Numbered from the stretch's first letter, positions 16,249-25,195 are shown. The stretch is DNA of 64,000 nt from DASUBV01 sp963822485 (GCA_963822485.1 CAWGHW010000037.1:1239031-1303030), one strand, 5' to 3'. Notes: a model not told the origin generated them from the letters alone. Program-made: numbers and translations.

Positions 16249-16695
16249 CTACCCCGAGCGCGCGGCGGGCCAGCCGACCGCGTCGAAGACTGCTAGCGGG
16301 TCGAGGTAGTCCCGCCAGTGCGCGATCTTGCGGTCGGTGATCGATAGCACCGAGATGTAGCGGTTGCTGTAGGCGTGTCCGGTTGAGATGGCGCGGCCCT
16401 GCGAGGCGTATTCGAGAACGACAACATTCGTGGCCTGGTCGTAGTGGATGGCCAGGTCATAACAGCGGTCGAGGGAGAATGTGGCGCCATAGGGGCGGTA
16501 CAGCTCGGCCACGGCCTGCCGTCCTTCGACGCGGCGCGGGTAGCCCGGGACCGTGATGACGTACTCGAAGACGACGTCTTCGGCCAGCAGGTCGAAGAAG
16601 TGCTCACCGTCTGCCAGCCCGGCCACGCCTTCCTCGATGATCCTGAAGAACGGGTCCAGGGCCCGGAAGTCGGCGAGGTTCGCGACGGCGGTCAT
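16249..16695 (-). CDS. SnoaL-like NTF2-fold protein
   Basis: This 148-residue protein has the NTF2/SnoaL fold pattern. An N-terminal helix (DPFFRIIEEGVAGLADGEHF) is followed by FDLLAEDVVFEYVITVPG and RVEGRQAVAELYRPYG, and a central sheet ends in ISVLSITDRKIAHWRDYLDP. Such proteins are ester hydrolases, cyclases, isomerases or unspecialised small-molecule binders. The gene overlaps the upstream NmrA gene by four bases and forms a two-gene operon with it, facing an AraC regulator. It may be a detoxification or polyketide-like tailoring enzyme. The exact reaction cannot be read. Confidence 0.8.
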   Translation of the reverse strand: MTAVANLADFRALDPFFRIIEEGVAGLADGEHFFDLLAEDVVFEYVITVPGYPRRVEGRQAVAELYRPYGATFSLDRCYDLAIHYDQATNVVVLEYASQGRAISTGHAYSNRYISVLSITDRKIAHWRDYLDPLAVFDAVGWPAARSG

Positions 16696-17543
16696 GGGGT
16701 CTGGTCCATGGCCCAGGCCACCGCGGTGCGCCGCGCGAAGTCAGCAAAGGTTGTCGGCGGCGCGCCAGTCGCCTTCTCGATGTCATTGCTGGGTCGCGAG
16801 CCGTGACCGGACGCGATCGTCTCGGTCAGCGCGCTCAGAACCGCTCCGTACTCGGCAGGTACCCCTCCTGCTACCGCGCCGGCGATCCATGCGTCGCGGT
16901 CGATGTCGCGGTAGTCAATAACCTGGCCGCTGGTGTCGCTGATGATCTTCGCTGCCTCCGCGATCGTGAGCGCCTCGGGACCGGTGAGTTCGTACTGAGC
17001 GCCGGCATGAGCCTGCGGGTCGGTTAGCGTCGCGCTCGCTACCGCGGCGATGTCCACCGCGTCGACGAAGGCCTCTGCGCCATCACCCGCGGGAACCACG
17101 ATGGAGCCACCGACTGGCTTGAGGAAGGTCTCGCTGAAATTCTGCATGAACCACGCCGGCCGCAGGATTGCGTGGGTAAGGGCGGTCCGGCTGAGCAGGT
17201 CGAGTTCGACGCTGCGCATGGCTGTTCCTGGGGGTGCTGAGTCGGTGCCGTGGGCGCTGAGATAGGTGACGTGCCTGGCGCCTGCGGCCTCGGCCTGGTC
17301 GAGGAACACCGACACCTGGTCAGCGAAGTCCGTCCGCATCACCGGTCCAAGGAGATAGACCCGCTCTATCCCCTGGAGCGCGGGAGCGTAGGTCTTGGGT
17401 TCGTCCCAGTCGAAGTGGGCATCAGCGCCCGAGCGGGCCGCAGTGCGCACAGGCAAGCCCCGCGAGAGCAGCCTGCTCGCGACGCGTGAGCCGGTCTTGC
17501 CCGTGGCACCGAGGACAAGAGTGACAGAAGCAGAGGTCGCCAT
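16692..17543 (-). CDS. NmrA-family NAD(P)-binding oxidoreductase
   Basis: This 283-residue atypical SDR starts SASVTLVLGATGKTGSRVASRL, carrying the G-A-T-G-x-T-G dinucleotide loop at residues ~11-17. It continues with LLGPVMRTDFADQVSVFLD, VTYLSAHGTDSAP and ILRPAWFMQNF, all typical of NmrA/TMR-like NAD(P)H-binding proteins of the quinone oxidoreductase 2 type. The classical SDR Tyr-x3-Lys is absent. It could act as a redox sensor or reductase. It is translationally coupled to the SnoaL gene. It is divergently transcribed from the AraC regulator at 17619, a common arrangement for an inducible small operon. Confidence 0.88.
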   Translation of the reverse strand: MATSASVTLVLGATGKTGSRVASRLLSRGLPVRTAARSGADAHFDWDEPKTYAPALQGIERVYLLGPVMRTDFADQVSVFLDQAEAAGARHVTYLSAHGTDSAPPGTAMRSVELDLLSRTALTHAILRPAWFMQNFSETFLKPVGGSIVVPAGDGAEAFVDAVDIAAVASATLTDPQAHAGAQYELTGPEALTIAEAAKIISDTSGQVIDYRDIDRDAWIAGAVAGGVPAEYGAVLSALTETIASGHGSRPSNDIEKATGAPPTTFADFARRTAVAWAMDQTP

Positions 17544-17618
17544 ACCTCTAGCATCTGACCTGTTGTTGAGCTAATCAATGCGCGATGCGCTCATATTGTA
17601 ACGAGATACGCTCTGGTT

Positions 17619-18545
17619 ATGGACATCCTGCAGGATCACCTCACCAGGGCCCGCGCATCCGGCGGCGTCTTCGCCAGGTCCGTGGCGCAGCCCCCATGGG
17701 GGCTGCGCCTGCCCGGCACGATCCAGCTGGCCGTCCATACCGTCGTCCAGGGCCGCGCCTGGCTCTGGCTCGAAGACCCGGGAGCCGCTCTGGAGCTCGC
17801 GCCGGGTGACCTGGCTCTCGTGCCGGGAGGACCCGACCACCACATTGCGCACCAGCCGGACGCGGTCTGCATCTCACCCGAGCCGTTCCAGGAGCAGCAT
17901 GCCGGTGACGAGCGCATCGACCACGGAGCGGCGACAGTATTCCTGTGCGGCGCCTACCGGTTCTCCGGTGACGTTGGCCGTGGCCTGATCCGGACCCTGC
18001 CGCCAATCCTGGCGCTGCATGCCGCCGCCCACGATCCCCTGCACGACGTCATCGCGCTGCTCTCACGCGAGCTGAGCGGCCCAGCCCCCGGGCAGCAGAC
18101 CGTTCTTGACCGCCTGCTCGATGTCCTGCTCGTGCTGGCCATGCGCGCTTGCTTTGAGCAGACCCCGACGGCCCCTCGCTGGTATCAGGCCGCGAGCGAC
18201 CCCCGGCTAAGCGCCGCCCTGCATGCGATCCACGCCGACGCCAGCCACCCCTGGACCGTGCCCCAGCTGGCGTCCCTGAGCGGGCTGTCCCGCCCGGCCT
18301 TCGCCCGCAATTTCGAACGATCACTCGGCCAGGCGCCCATGCAATACCTAACCGACTGGCGGATGACCCTCGCCCGCGACTACCTGCGGACCGGCGAGCT
18401 CACCCTCGCCCAGATCGCCAGCCGCACCGGATACGCCTCGTCGAACGCCTTCGCCGCAGCGTTCCGCCGGCACCACGGACAGCCCCCGGGCCAGTGGCAG
18501 CGAGGCGAGCTGGCCCGGCCGACCGAGCCCATTCACGGCGGATGA
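17619..18545 (+). CDS. AraC-family transcriptional regulator
   Basis: This 308-residue regulator has an N-terminal cupin-type sensing domain (residues ~5-180, with VVQGRAWLWLEDPG and LAPGDLALVPGGPDHHI) and two C-terminal HTH motifs. The first is PWTVPQLASLSGLSRPAFAR. The second is ELTLAQIASRTGYASSNAFA, followed by the family FRRHHGQPPGQW. It probably controls the divergent NmrA/SnoaL pair across the 75-bp intergenic region. The inducer is unknown. The start at 17619 (MDILQDHLTRARASGG) fits the family N-terminus. Confidence 0.92.
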   Translation: MDILQDHLTRARASGGVFARSVAQPPWGLRLPGTIQLAVHTVVQGRAWLWLEDPGAALELAPGDLALVPGGPDHHIAHQPDAVCISPEPFQEQHAGDERIDHGAATVFLCGAYRFSGDVGRGLIRTLPPILALHAAAHDPLHDVIALLSRELSGPAPGQQTVLDRLLDVLLVLAMRACFEQTPTAPRWYQAASDPRLSAALHAIHADASHPWTVPQLASLSGLSRPAFARNFERSLGQAPMQYLTDWRMTLARDYLRTGELTLAQIASRTGYASSNAFAAAFRRHHGQPPGQWQRGELARPTEPIHGG

Positions 18546-18808
18546 GGCTCGCCGATCGACGCTCGCAGCTGCCCGCGCATCCCGGCGCGAAAGCTCCACA
18601 TCAGGATCGAGGTGCTCCCAGAGACCGCCCTTAGACGCCGCCCTCTTGTGAGCGGCCTGCGCGCCGACGACAAAGATGACGCTGGCGGCACCGCACGCGT
18701 ACGGGTGACCGCGTGCACGCTGCCGAGCGCGAAATCGGGCTGGCCGCCGTAGCCCGCCGGCCTAGTCACCTGCGTGGTGCTCTGGCGGATGTTGGAGCCT
18801 GACGCAGG

Positions 18809-19927
18809 TCAAGGCCGAGCGGGGCCGCTGGTCTGGTCAGAGTGGTTGTCCACGCCGGGCGGCACAGGCTTGCGGCGCCCGTGGGCGGTCAGTGCGTTCG
18901 CTACCTCTTGTGCGGTCTGGTCCCAGCCGCGCAGGGTCGACCGCCGCTGTCGCGCGGCGGCCCGTAGCCGGTGTCGGTGTCGCTCGTCACCCAGCCAGTC
19001 TGCGAGCGCGGCGGCCAGGGCAGCCGGATCACCGGGAGGGACCAGCTGGCCGGGTCGGGCGCCATCGGCGGTGAAGCCGAGCGCTTCGGGTAGCCCACCG
19101 ACACCGGCGGCTATGACCGGCAGGCCGTGGGCGAGCGCTTCGGTGACGGTCATGCCGTAGGTCTCCGACCGGGACGGCGCGACGAGCAGATCGGCGGTGG
19201 TGTACGCGTGGCTGAGCGCCGCGCCCGTCAGGACGCCGGTGAGCCGGACGCGGTCGCCGTAGCCGAGCTGCGTGATACGGGCCTGCAATTGCTCGACGAA
19301 GTCCGGGTCGCGGTCGAGCGGTCCGGCCAGCACGCAATGCCAGTCCCGTTCAGGAAGGTCGGCGAGCGCCTCGACGAGGAGGTCCTGCCCTTTGTGGCGG
19401 CCGAGGACTCCGACGCAGATCAGGTGGCCGCGGACGGGTCGGGCCGGGGCCGCGACCCGATCGGCGCCGGGCCGGGCGACGTACACCTGGCGGGCCGGGA
19501 TCGCGTATCGGGTCAGTACCTGCTGACGGGTCCATTCGCTGGTAGCGACCACGCCGGCGGCCGCGCGGAGCACGGCCCGTTCCGAGCGCAGCGCGCTGGC
19601 ATCATGATGCGTGTCGAGGACGGTGGCCAGTGGCATGTGCAGCAGCACGGTCATTCGTATCCGGCCGGCGTGTGGCAGCAGCTGCGCGGCGGCCGGCGAG
19701 GCGATGAGCCCGTCGATCAGGACGGTCGCACCGTCGGGGATGGCGGAAACAATGCGGGCGAGGTCGGCGCGGGCGCGCGGGACGGGTACCGGCCATGCCG
19801 CGGCGACGGTCGTGACCAGCACGTCCCATCCCGCCTCGGCCATCCCGGCGCAGACGCGGCGGTCGTAGATGTTGCCGCCGGTAGGCTGCCCGGGATCGTC
19901 GAACCCCTCGGGAACTATTACCTGCAC
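18809..19927 (-). CDS. GT4-family glycosyltransferase
   Basis: The open frame extends to 20107, but upstream of 19927 it overlaps the methyltransferase gene and lacks protein character. The GTG at 19927 (VQVIVPEGFDDPGQPTGGN) is therefore chosen, giving about 372 residues; its ribosome site is poor. The GT-B fold of family 4 is clear. The glycine-rich acceptor loop is TGGNIYDRRVCAGM, the hinge is followed by GVLGRHKGQDLLVEAL, and the nucleotide-sugar site has SRSETYGMTVTEALAHGLPV with the E-x7-E pattern. It transfers a sugar from a nucleotide donor to an acceptor in the cytosol. It is the last gene behind an SRPBCC protein and a methyltransferase and belongs to the pterin-like cluster. Confidence 0.85.
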   Translation of the reverse strand: MQVIVPEGFDDPGQPTGGNIYDRRVCAGMAEAGWDVLVTTVAAAWPVPVPRARADLARIVSAIPDGATVLIDGLIASPAAAQLLPHAGRIRMTVLLHMPLATVLDTHHDASALRSERAVLRAAAGVVATSEWTRQQVLTRYAIPARQVYVARPGADRVAAPARPVRGHLICVGVLGRHKGQDLLVEALADLPERDWHCVLAGPLDRDPDFVEQLQARITQLGYGDRVRLTGVLTGAALSHAYTTADLLVAPSRSETYGMTVTEALAHGLPVIAAGVGGLPEALGFTADGARPGQLVPPGDPAALAAALADWLGDERHRHRLRAAARQRRSTLRGWDQTAQEVANALTAHGRRKPVPPGVDNHSDQTSGPARP

Positions 19928-19985
19928 CCGCTCGATATTCCGGTCCTCCCGCTTAGCCCGCTCAGCCCGCGCGCCGAGTGCCAGA

Positions 19986-20651
19986 TCAAGCGGACCCGGC
20001 AGCGAGGAATGCGGTTCCGAAGAACAACTCGGTCCAGGAGAGATCGGCCAGTTCTTCCTGCATGGCTGCGCGAATCGCCTCCCACGGACGGCGCATCGTC
20101 CACTCATCTATGGAGGCGAAAGGCCGCACAGCCGCGGTTCCGACCTGCTTTAGCCACCCGGGCGTGTTATCGGGAACCTTGAGATCCAGCACGACCCAGC
20201 GTCCGCCTTCGGGGAGGGCCGCGGCGCCGTGGGCGATGGCCTCCGCGCACTCGGGCACCTGCGACAGGGCGTACGTGGACAGGATCGCGTCGACCTGGGC
20301 TGGGAAGTCGAAGTCGGCCGCGTCGGCTTGCACGAGGCTGACATTGCTCCAGCCGTTCGTCTCTATCCGATCCTGGGCACGGGCGAGCATCGCATCGGTC
20401 AGATCGACCCCGACGATCCGGCCGTCGGGACCGATCACCTCCTCAATCAGCGCGAAGTTCAGACCTGTGCCGCAGGCGATGTCGACCACGGTGTCACCCG
20501 GGCGAAGGCCGAGCGCTTGCACGGCCCGGAGGCGTTGTCCCCGCTGGGGGTAGCCAGGAGCGGGGTAGAGCCGGCAGGTGATGTCGTAATGCTTGGCCTT
20601 CTTGCGGTATGTCTCGATCAGGCGCTCTCGCGTAAGGTCGGCCTGGCTCAC
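19986..20651 (-). CDS. Class I SAM-dependent methyltransferase
   Basis: The start is GTG 20651 (VSQADLTRERLIETYRKKAK), preceded by GAGGAG seven bases away. The upstream part of the open frame overlaps the gap behind the SRPBCC gene. The 221-residue protein has the UbiE/methyltransferase-11 pattern. Motif I is DTVVDIACGTGLNFALIEE, an acidic residue ends beta-2 in IVGVDLTDAML, VQADAADFDF follows, and the post-motif sheet is GRWVVLDLKVP. It methylates a small molecule in the cytosol. It sits between an SRPBCC protein and a glycosyltransferase, consistent with tailoring of one product. Confidence 0.85.
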   Translation of the reverse strand: MSQADLTRERLIETYRKKAKHYDITCRLYPAPGYPQRGQRLRAVQALGLRPGDTVVDIACGTGLNFALIEEVIGPDGRIVGVDLTDAMLARAQDRIETNGWSNVSLVQADAADFDFPAQVDAILSTYALSQVPECAEAIAHGAAALPEGGRWVVLDLKVPDNTPGWLKQVGTAAVRPFASIDEWTMRRPWEAIRAAMQEELADLSWTELFFGTAFLAAGSA

Positions 20652-20701
20652 GGTGTACTCCTCGATCTCGGTAGCGTCGCGGCAGATCCGCGCCACCCCG
20701 T

Positions 20702-21169
20702 CTAGGACTTCGCGCCTGCCCGCGCAGTGGACTCGACCGCAGCCTTGATCGCCACCATCTCGAGATCACTGACGTGCTGGATTCTGCCTTGGAGAGCGCG
20801 GCCGGGGACCACGCGCATGATGCCCGCGAGGTCGACCTCAATCCACATCTTGGCGTCGGTCTGGCTACCGTCCACCGGCTCGAGTTCCATCCCCCAGCGC
20901 GCCGTGGAAATACCCAGTGGCCCGGCGAACGCCACGTGGCTGGGCGCCTCGACAGTGGTCACCTGCTGGCTGCGGCCGCGACTCAGCCCGAGTATCAACT
21001 TCGCCCGCTGGTCCACCCGCGAGCCGGGCTGAAGCGGACCTCCTCCGCGAACCCGGCATTCGAGAACCGTCGGAGCCCACTCCGGCCAGCGTCCGACGTC
21101 ACAGACATACGCCCACACCTCACTGACGCTGCTGGCGATTTTTATGCTGCTCTCGGTCCTGAAGGTCAT
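20702..21169 (-). CDS. SRPBCC-family protein (polyketide cyclase/dehydrase type)
   Basis: This 155-residue START-like protein has the signature beginning TESSIKIASSVSEVWAYVCD, then VGRWPEWAPTVLECRV, with alternating strands and a C-terminal long helix (QGRIQHVSDLEMVAIKAAVE). These proteins enclose a hydrophobic ligand and act as cyclases, aromatases or binding proteins. It is the first gene of the leftward group SRPBCC-methyltransferase-glycosyltransferase. It faces a methyltransferase pair across a 336-bp divergent region. No catalytic residue can be assigned. Confidence 0.82.
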   Translation of the reverse strand: MTFRTESSIKIASSVSEVWAYVCDVGRWPEWAPTVLECRVRGGGPLQPGSRVDQRAKLILGLSRGRSQQVTTVEAPSHVAFAGPLGISTARWGMELEPVDGSQTDAKMWIEVDLAGIMRVVPGRALQGRIQHVSDLEMVAIKAAVESTARAGAKS

Positions 21170-21505
21170 CGGCCGTCACGCTCCATCCTGGCTGGTACGC
21201 CTGCAAGCGCGCTCCGATGGCGCGACGATCAGGCAAATCTTGCCGCCCAAGCTATGCAGGTAGGAGTCAATGTGAGCCACACCCGCGCGCCCGGTCCGGT
21301 GTCCGGGCCCGAGGCGGTAAGGGTCGAGGAGGCACACACCCCTGCAGCCGAGCTGAACCTTACCGACTGCCGATCCGTCATACCTGACACAGGATGGTAC
21401 GTACCAGCGGCGGACGCGGTTCGACCCGAAACGATCGGCGTCCGCCCGACACCAGCGCGACGCGGCCACTAGCTCGGCCGGGCCAGACTCCGTGCGGGAT
21501 CTGAT
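21170..21505. other. Divergent intergenic region without a supported gene
   Basis: This stretch lies between the SRPBCC gene (leftward) and the paired methyltransferases (rightward), so it must hold promoters for both. A 115-codon minus-strand open frame crosses it, but its composition (high Arg/Cys/Ser) and lack of a ribosome site argue against coding. I see no long inverted repeat or riboswitch-like structure by eye. Confidence 0.6.
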
Positions 21506-22291
21506 GTGAGACATGATCAGCAAGTACCACTCTTGACGGCGCTAGAGCGGGCCCGGGCGGCGGCCTACCCCGCGGGCGAGTATGTAGGCCAGGAGAGCTT
21601 CATGCGGGCAGGCGAGGTCCGGACGCTGGCTCACCAGGCCCGGATCGGCCCGGGCGTCTGCGTGCTCGACCTGTGCTGCGGGGTGGCCGGTCCCGGCCGG
21701 ATGATCACGGCGGAGTCGGGATGCCGCTACCTGGGTGTCGATCACTCCGCCACCGCACTGGCCGCCGCCCGGGAGCTGGCCGGGAATTTGCCCTGCCGCT
21801 TCGAGCAAGCTCACCTCCCGCCTCTGCCCGAGGACTGCTTCGAGGTGGTACTCCTGCTGGAGACGATGCTGGCCTTCCCCGACAAGGAGGCCTTGGTAAG
21901 TGAGGTGGCGCGCGTGCTGGAGCCGGGCGGGCGTTTCGCTTTCACGGTCGAGGAAGGCCGGCCGCTCACCCAGCAGGAGCGGGCGCGGATGCCCGGCGCC
22001 GATACAGTCTGGCTCGTCGAGCTGGCGGAATTGACGGGCGTCCTGCGCGGGGCGGGGTTGACGGTGATCTGGCGGCAGGAGTACAGCTCCCCCCATCACG
22101 CGATAGCGACGGCGCTGCATCGCTGTTATCGCGCTGATTCATCCCAGATCGCCGACCAGATCGGGACGCAGGCCACCGCTGAGCTGATCACCGCGCACCG
22201 GCTGTGGAGTGACTGGCTCGGCAGCGGGCGGGTGCGCAAGTTCGCGATAGTAGCCGAGAAGCAATGGCTTTCTTCGATGAAGCCCCGATGA
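21506..22291 (+). CDS. Class I SAM-dependent methyltransferase (first of a coupled pair)
   Basis: This 261-residue protein starts at GTG 21506. Motif I is VCVLDLCCGVAGPGRMITAE, followed by RYLGVDHSATALAAARELA. The later ELVALLLETML-like strand here reads VVLLLETMLAFPDKEALVSE, and the family sheet is RVLEPGGRFAFTVEEG. It therefore has the methyltransferase-11/UbiE pattern with a C-terminal helical cap. The stop codon overlaps the next gene's ATG (ATGA at 22288-22291), so the two are translated together. The adjacent GTP cyclohydrolase II and glycosyltransferase suggest it modifies a nucleobase- or pterin-derived intermediate. The substrate is not known. Confidence 0.85.
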   Translation: MRHDQQVPLLTALERARAAAYPAGEYVGQESFMRAGEVRTLAHQARIGPGVCVLDLCCGVAGPGRMITAESGCRYLGVDHSATALAAARELAGNLPCRFEQAHLPPLPEDCFEVVLLLETMLAFPDKEALVSEVARVLEPGGRFAFTVEEGRPLTQQERARMPGADTVWLVELAELTGVLRGAGLTVIWRQEYSSPHHAIATALHRCYRADSSQIADQIGTQATAELITAHRLWSDWLGSGRVRKFAIVAEKQWLSSMKPR

Positions 22292-23184
22292 CCCTCGACT
22301 ACGCCCGCTACCTGGCGGCGAAGACAACCGTGGATGACCGGGCGCTTAACCGTCAGGTGCTGGCCGAGCTGAGCCGCCTGATGCCCGCGGGTGCTGGTGC
22401 GCCGCGGGTACTGGAGGTCGGCGCCGGGCTGGGGACGATGGTGGCCCGTCTGATGGACTGGGGCGCGGTCGGCGCCAGCGAGTACATCCTGCTGGATGCG
22501 GATCGGCAGCTGCTGGACTGTTCTCGCCGGTGGCTGTGCGATTGGGCGGCCGCGCGGGGCCTGCGCAGCGACCTGCTGCCGGACGGGCTGCGGGTGGGTG
22601 ATCTCCGGGTGCGCCTGGTGCACGCCGAGCTCGGCAGTTACCTGGAGGCCGCTCATGGGGCGCCCGCCGATGTGCTGATCGCCAACGCCGTCCTGGACCT
22701 GGTGGACGTGCCGGCCGTCCTGCCCGGATTGTTGCGGTTGCTCGTCCCCGGCGGCGTGTACTGGTTCACGATCAACTACGACGGCGAGAGCATCTTCGCG
22801 CCCAGCCACCCCCACGACGACCAGATCATGCAGGCCTACCACCGCGACATGGATGAGCGCTTTCGCTACGGCCGGCCGGCCGGGGAAAGCCGAACGGGCC
22901 GCCGCCTGTTTCACCACCTGCGGGCTGCGGGGGCGCCCGCGCTGGCGGCGGGGTCGTCGGACTGGGTCGTGTACCCGGCCCCGGACGGGAACTACCCGGC
23001 CGACGAGGCTTACTTCCTGCGCAGCATCCTTAACACGATCCGGGACGCATTGCGGAATCGCCAGGACCGGGTGGAACCGGCGGACCTGGCCGACTGGCTG
23101 GCCGTGCGCTATCGGCAGCTGGCTGCAGGCGAGCTGGTCTACATCGCTCACCAGCTTGACTTCGCGGGCCGCTCGCCCGGCTAG
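22288..23184 (+). CDS. SAM-dependent methyltransferase-like protein (second of the pair)
   Basis: The start is ATG 22288 (MTLDYARYLAAKTTVDDRAL), coupled to the previous gene. The 298-residue protein has a methyltransferase fold: RVLEVGAGLGTMVARLMDWG (motif I), YILLDADRQLLDCSRRWL (acidic beta-2 end), ADVLIANAVLDLVDVPAVLP and the LLVPGGVYWFTINYDGE strand. It then has a long C-terminal part (about 110 residues) with AYHRDMDERFRYGRP and DGNYPADEAYFLRSIL. This tail is not found in simple methyltransferases and may bind the substrate. It lies next to GTP cyclohydrolase II, with which it is convergent. Confidence 0.8.
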   Translation: MTLDYARYLAAKTTVDDRALNRQVLAELSRLMPAGAGAPRVLEVGAGLGTMVARLMDWGAVGASEYILLDADRQLLDCSRRWLCDWAAARGLRSDLLPDGLRVGDLRVRLVHAELGSYLEAAHGAPADVLIANAVLDLVDVPAVLPGLLRLLVPGGVYWFTINYDGESIFAPSHPHDDQIMQAYHRDMDERFRYGRPAGESRTGRRLFHHLRAAGAPALAAGSSDWVVYPAPDGNYPADEAYFLRSILNTIRDALRNRQDRVEPADLADWLAVRYRQLAAGELVYIAHQLDFAGRSPG

Positions 23185-23239
23185 CGCCCCGCGAGTGCCC
23201 GGCGGCGACGCCCGGCCCTGTTCGCCGCAGCGCTGTCTG

Positions 23240-23938
23240 TTATCGGCCCTCGGTCCCGAGGTGGGCCGGACCGGCCAGCGGGTCGGCGTGCCGGTGCGGC
23301 TCGGCGGTGCGCTCGAGACCGCGCGAAAGCAGATCATGGCCGCCGCGCCGGGCCTTGGTGGCCAGATAGGCGGCGTTCGTCCCGGTAAGGTGCAGCGCGG
23401 TCGGGACCTTCCTGGCGATCGTGATGCCCAGGCGGGCCAGTTGAGCGCTCTTGTCCGGATTGTTGCTCAGCAGCGCGATGCGGTTGGCGCCGAGCGTATG
23501 CAGCATCTGGGCTGCGCTGGTGTAGTCGCGCTCGTCGGCCTGGTGACCGAGCGCGAGATTCGCGTCGTAGGTATCCATACCGCGATCTTGCAGCGCGTAG
23601 GCGTCGAGTTTGTCATACAGTCCGATGCCGCGCCCTTCCTGGCGCAGATACAGCACGTACCCGCCGTGCTTGGTGATCCGCTCGACCGCTTCGCGCAGTT
23701 GCGGCCCGCAGTCGCATCGCTGGCTACCGAACACATCACCGGTGAGGCATTCACTGTGCAGGCGCACCAGCGGCAGCCCGGACGCGGCCGGCTGGCCGAG
23801 CTCGAGGGCCACGTGCTGCTGCGCGTCGGTCAGACCGGTGAAGGTGACGACCGTGGCAGCGGTTGAGTAGCCGTCAGCGAAACGCAGCGGGATGCGAATA
23901 CGCCGGCGGATCGCTGCCTCCTGGACCACCCCGGTCAC
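23240..23938 (-). CDS. GTP cyclohydrolase II (RibA-type), cluster paralogue
   Basis: This 232-residue stand-alone GTP cyclohydrolase II starts at GTG 23938. It opens GTP, releasing formate and pyrophosphate, to a diaminopyrimidine ribosyl phosphate. The zinc site is visible as LHSECLTGDVFGSQRCDCG (three Cys), followed by YLRQEGRGIGLYDKLDAYAL and DTYDANLALG. The residue equal to E. coli Tyr105 is Tyr (KLDAY). In the S. coelicolor paralogue SCO6655, as I recall, this Tyr is Met and the enzyme stops at the formyl product. There is no DHBP synthase domain and no riboflavin gene nearby, so a role in the local cluster is more likely than flavin synthesis. The C-terminus is Arg/Pro/His-rich. Confidence 0.92.
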   Translation of the reverse strand: MTGVVQEAAIRRRIRIPLRFADGYSTAATVVTFTGLTDAQQHVALELGQPAASGLPLVRLHSECLTGDVFGSQRCDCGPQLREAVERITKHGGYVLYLRQEGRGIGLYDKLDAYALQDRGMDTYDANLALGHQADERDYTSAAQMLHTLGANRIALLSNNPDKSAQLARLGITIARKVPTALHLTGTNAAYLATKARRGGHDLLSRGLERTAEPHRHADPLAGPAHLGTEGR

Positions 23939-24015
23939 GGGACGAGCCGCCGGCCTCGCACCAGGCCATGGGCACCGTCAGCAGCGTGCCGAGGCCGATC
24001 ACCGGGTACGGCCGG

Positions 24016-25042
24016 TCAATCACGAACGACCTCCAGCGTCTGGGGGGCCAGATCGGGTCGTCTCGACTCGCCCGGTGGTCCCTTGTCGCGACGGCGGCGA
24101 ACGGCGTCTCGCAGCAGCAGGCCAGCGCCCGGGGCCACCGCGGCCAGCATGAGTACCGCATAGAGAGTGGTGACCGTGACCCCGGTGGCCGCGCCGAGGC
24201 CGGCTGCGCCGAAGGCCCAGGCGGCGGCTCCTTCCCTCAGCCCCCACCCGCCGATACCCAGGGGGATCACCATCGCGACCTGGATCACCATCAGCAGCGC
24301 GACCAGTTCGCCCAGCGGGCGCGGCGGACCCGGCGACCCGGGCCGCGATGACGAACGTGGCCGTGTGTCCCGCGACGACCAGCACCGAGGCCAGCACGAG
24401 CCGGGGCCACACGTCTGGGGCCAGCAGCCCGCCACGCAGGTCGTCGGCCAGGGCCCGGGCGGCACGTGGCAGCCGGGACCGGCCGCGGCGGGCAGCCCAG
24501 AACATCACCAGCGCGGCACACCCGGCTAGGCCCGTCACACCGGCCAGGATGTAGGGCAGTGCGGGCCGGACCGGCGAGGGCATGGTCAGCAGCACGACGG
24601 CGGTCACCGCGGCCTGGATGACCTGACCGCACAGGCGTTCCCAGGCGACTGCGCGCACCCCGCGCGCCACGTCTCCAGCGCGACGGCCGTGCATGACCGC
24701 CCGGTGCACGTCGCCGAGAACCCCGCCGGGGAGGACGGAGTTGAGGAACAGGGAACGGTAGTAGGCGCCGGTCGCGGCCGGCAGGCCAATGCTGATGCCG
24801 AGCGCCCGGGCGACGACCCGCCACCGCCAGGCCGAGCACACCGTGGTCAGGACAGTGAGCACGACCGCGGCCACGACCGCCGGCCAGGTCACTGCGCGCA
24901 GCCCGTCCTCAAACGGTGCCGCGCCCACCTGCCGCACGAGAAACCACAGCACGGTGACGCCGGCGGCCAGGCGCAGCAACGACAGGCCGAACCGGCGGAC
25001 CGCCGGACCGATCCCGAGCGGAAATGAGCGCAGGGATGTCAC
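24016..25042 (-). pseudogene. Flippase-like membrane protein (LPG-synthase TM domain), frameshifted
   Basis: This multi-spanning protein of the UPF0104/lysylphosphatidylglycerol-synthase transmembrane family is about 340 residues when repaired. It has RLAAGVTVLWFLVRQVGAAP, SAWRWRVVARALGI, YYRSLFLNSVLPGGVLGDVH (family motif) and WERLCGQVIQAAVTAVV in the first frame. The second frame has GELVALLMVIQVAMVIPLGI and GGWGLREGAAAWAFGAAGLG. The frame changes at about 24317, where one base too many appears in a GGG tract. Relatives move lipid-linked sugars or aminoacyl lipids across the membrane. It lies between GTP cyclohydrolase II and CDP-alcohol phosphatidyltransferase, suggesting export or membrane anchoring of the cluster product. 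Confidence 0.75.
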
Positions 25043-25195
25043 ACGAGGTTACACGGGTCGGCTGGACACATAGTTCAACCGCCTGGCTGCGACAGCATCG
25101 CACTCCGGCGGCCCGTCGCGGTGAACCAGGGTGACCGCGGACCCGTTGTCCCCATCAGGGATGGCGGCAGGGGAAACCGACTGGATGGAGGCGCG

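Noticed and set aside
18533..18769. 78-codon minus-strand ORF behind the AraC gene
   Set aside because: It has no ribosome site and Ser/Arg/Pro-rich composition. The 263-bp gap to the glycosyltransferase gene holds nothing I can support.
23240..23938. Riboflavin biosynthesis locus
   Set aside because: Only the cyclohydrolase II is present; the deaminase/reductase, DHBP synthase, lumazine synthase and riboflavin synthase are not in the window.
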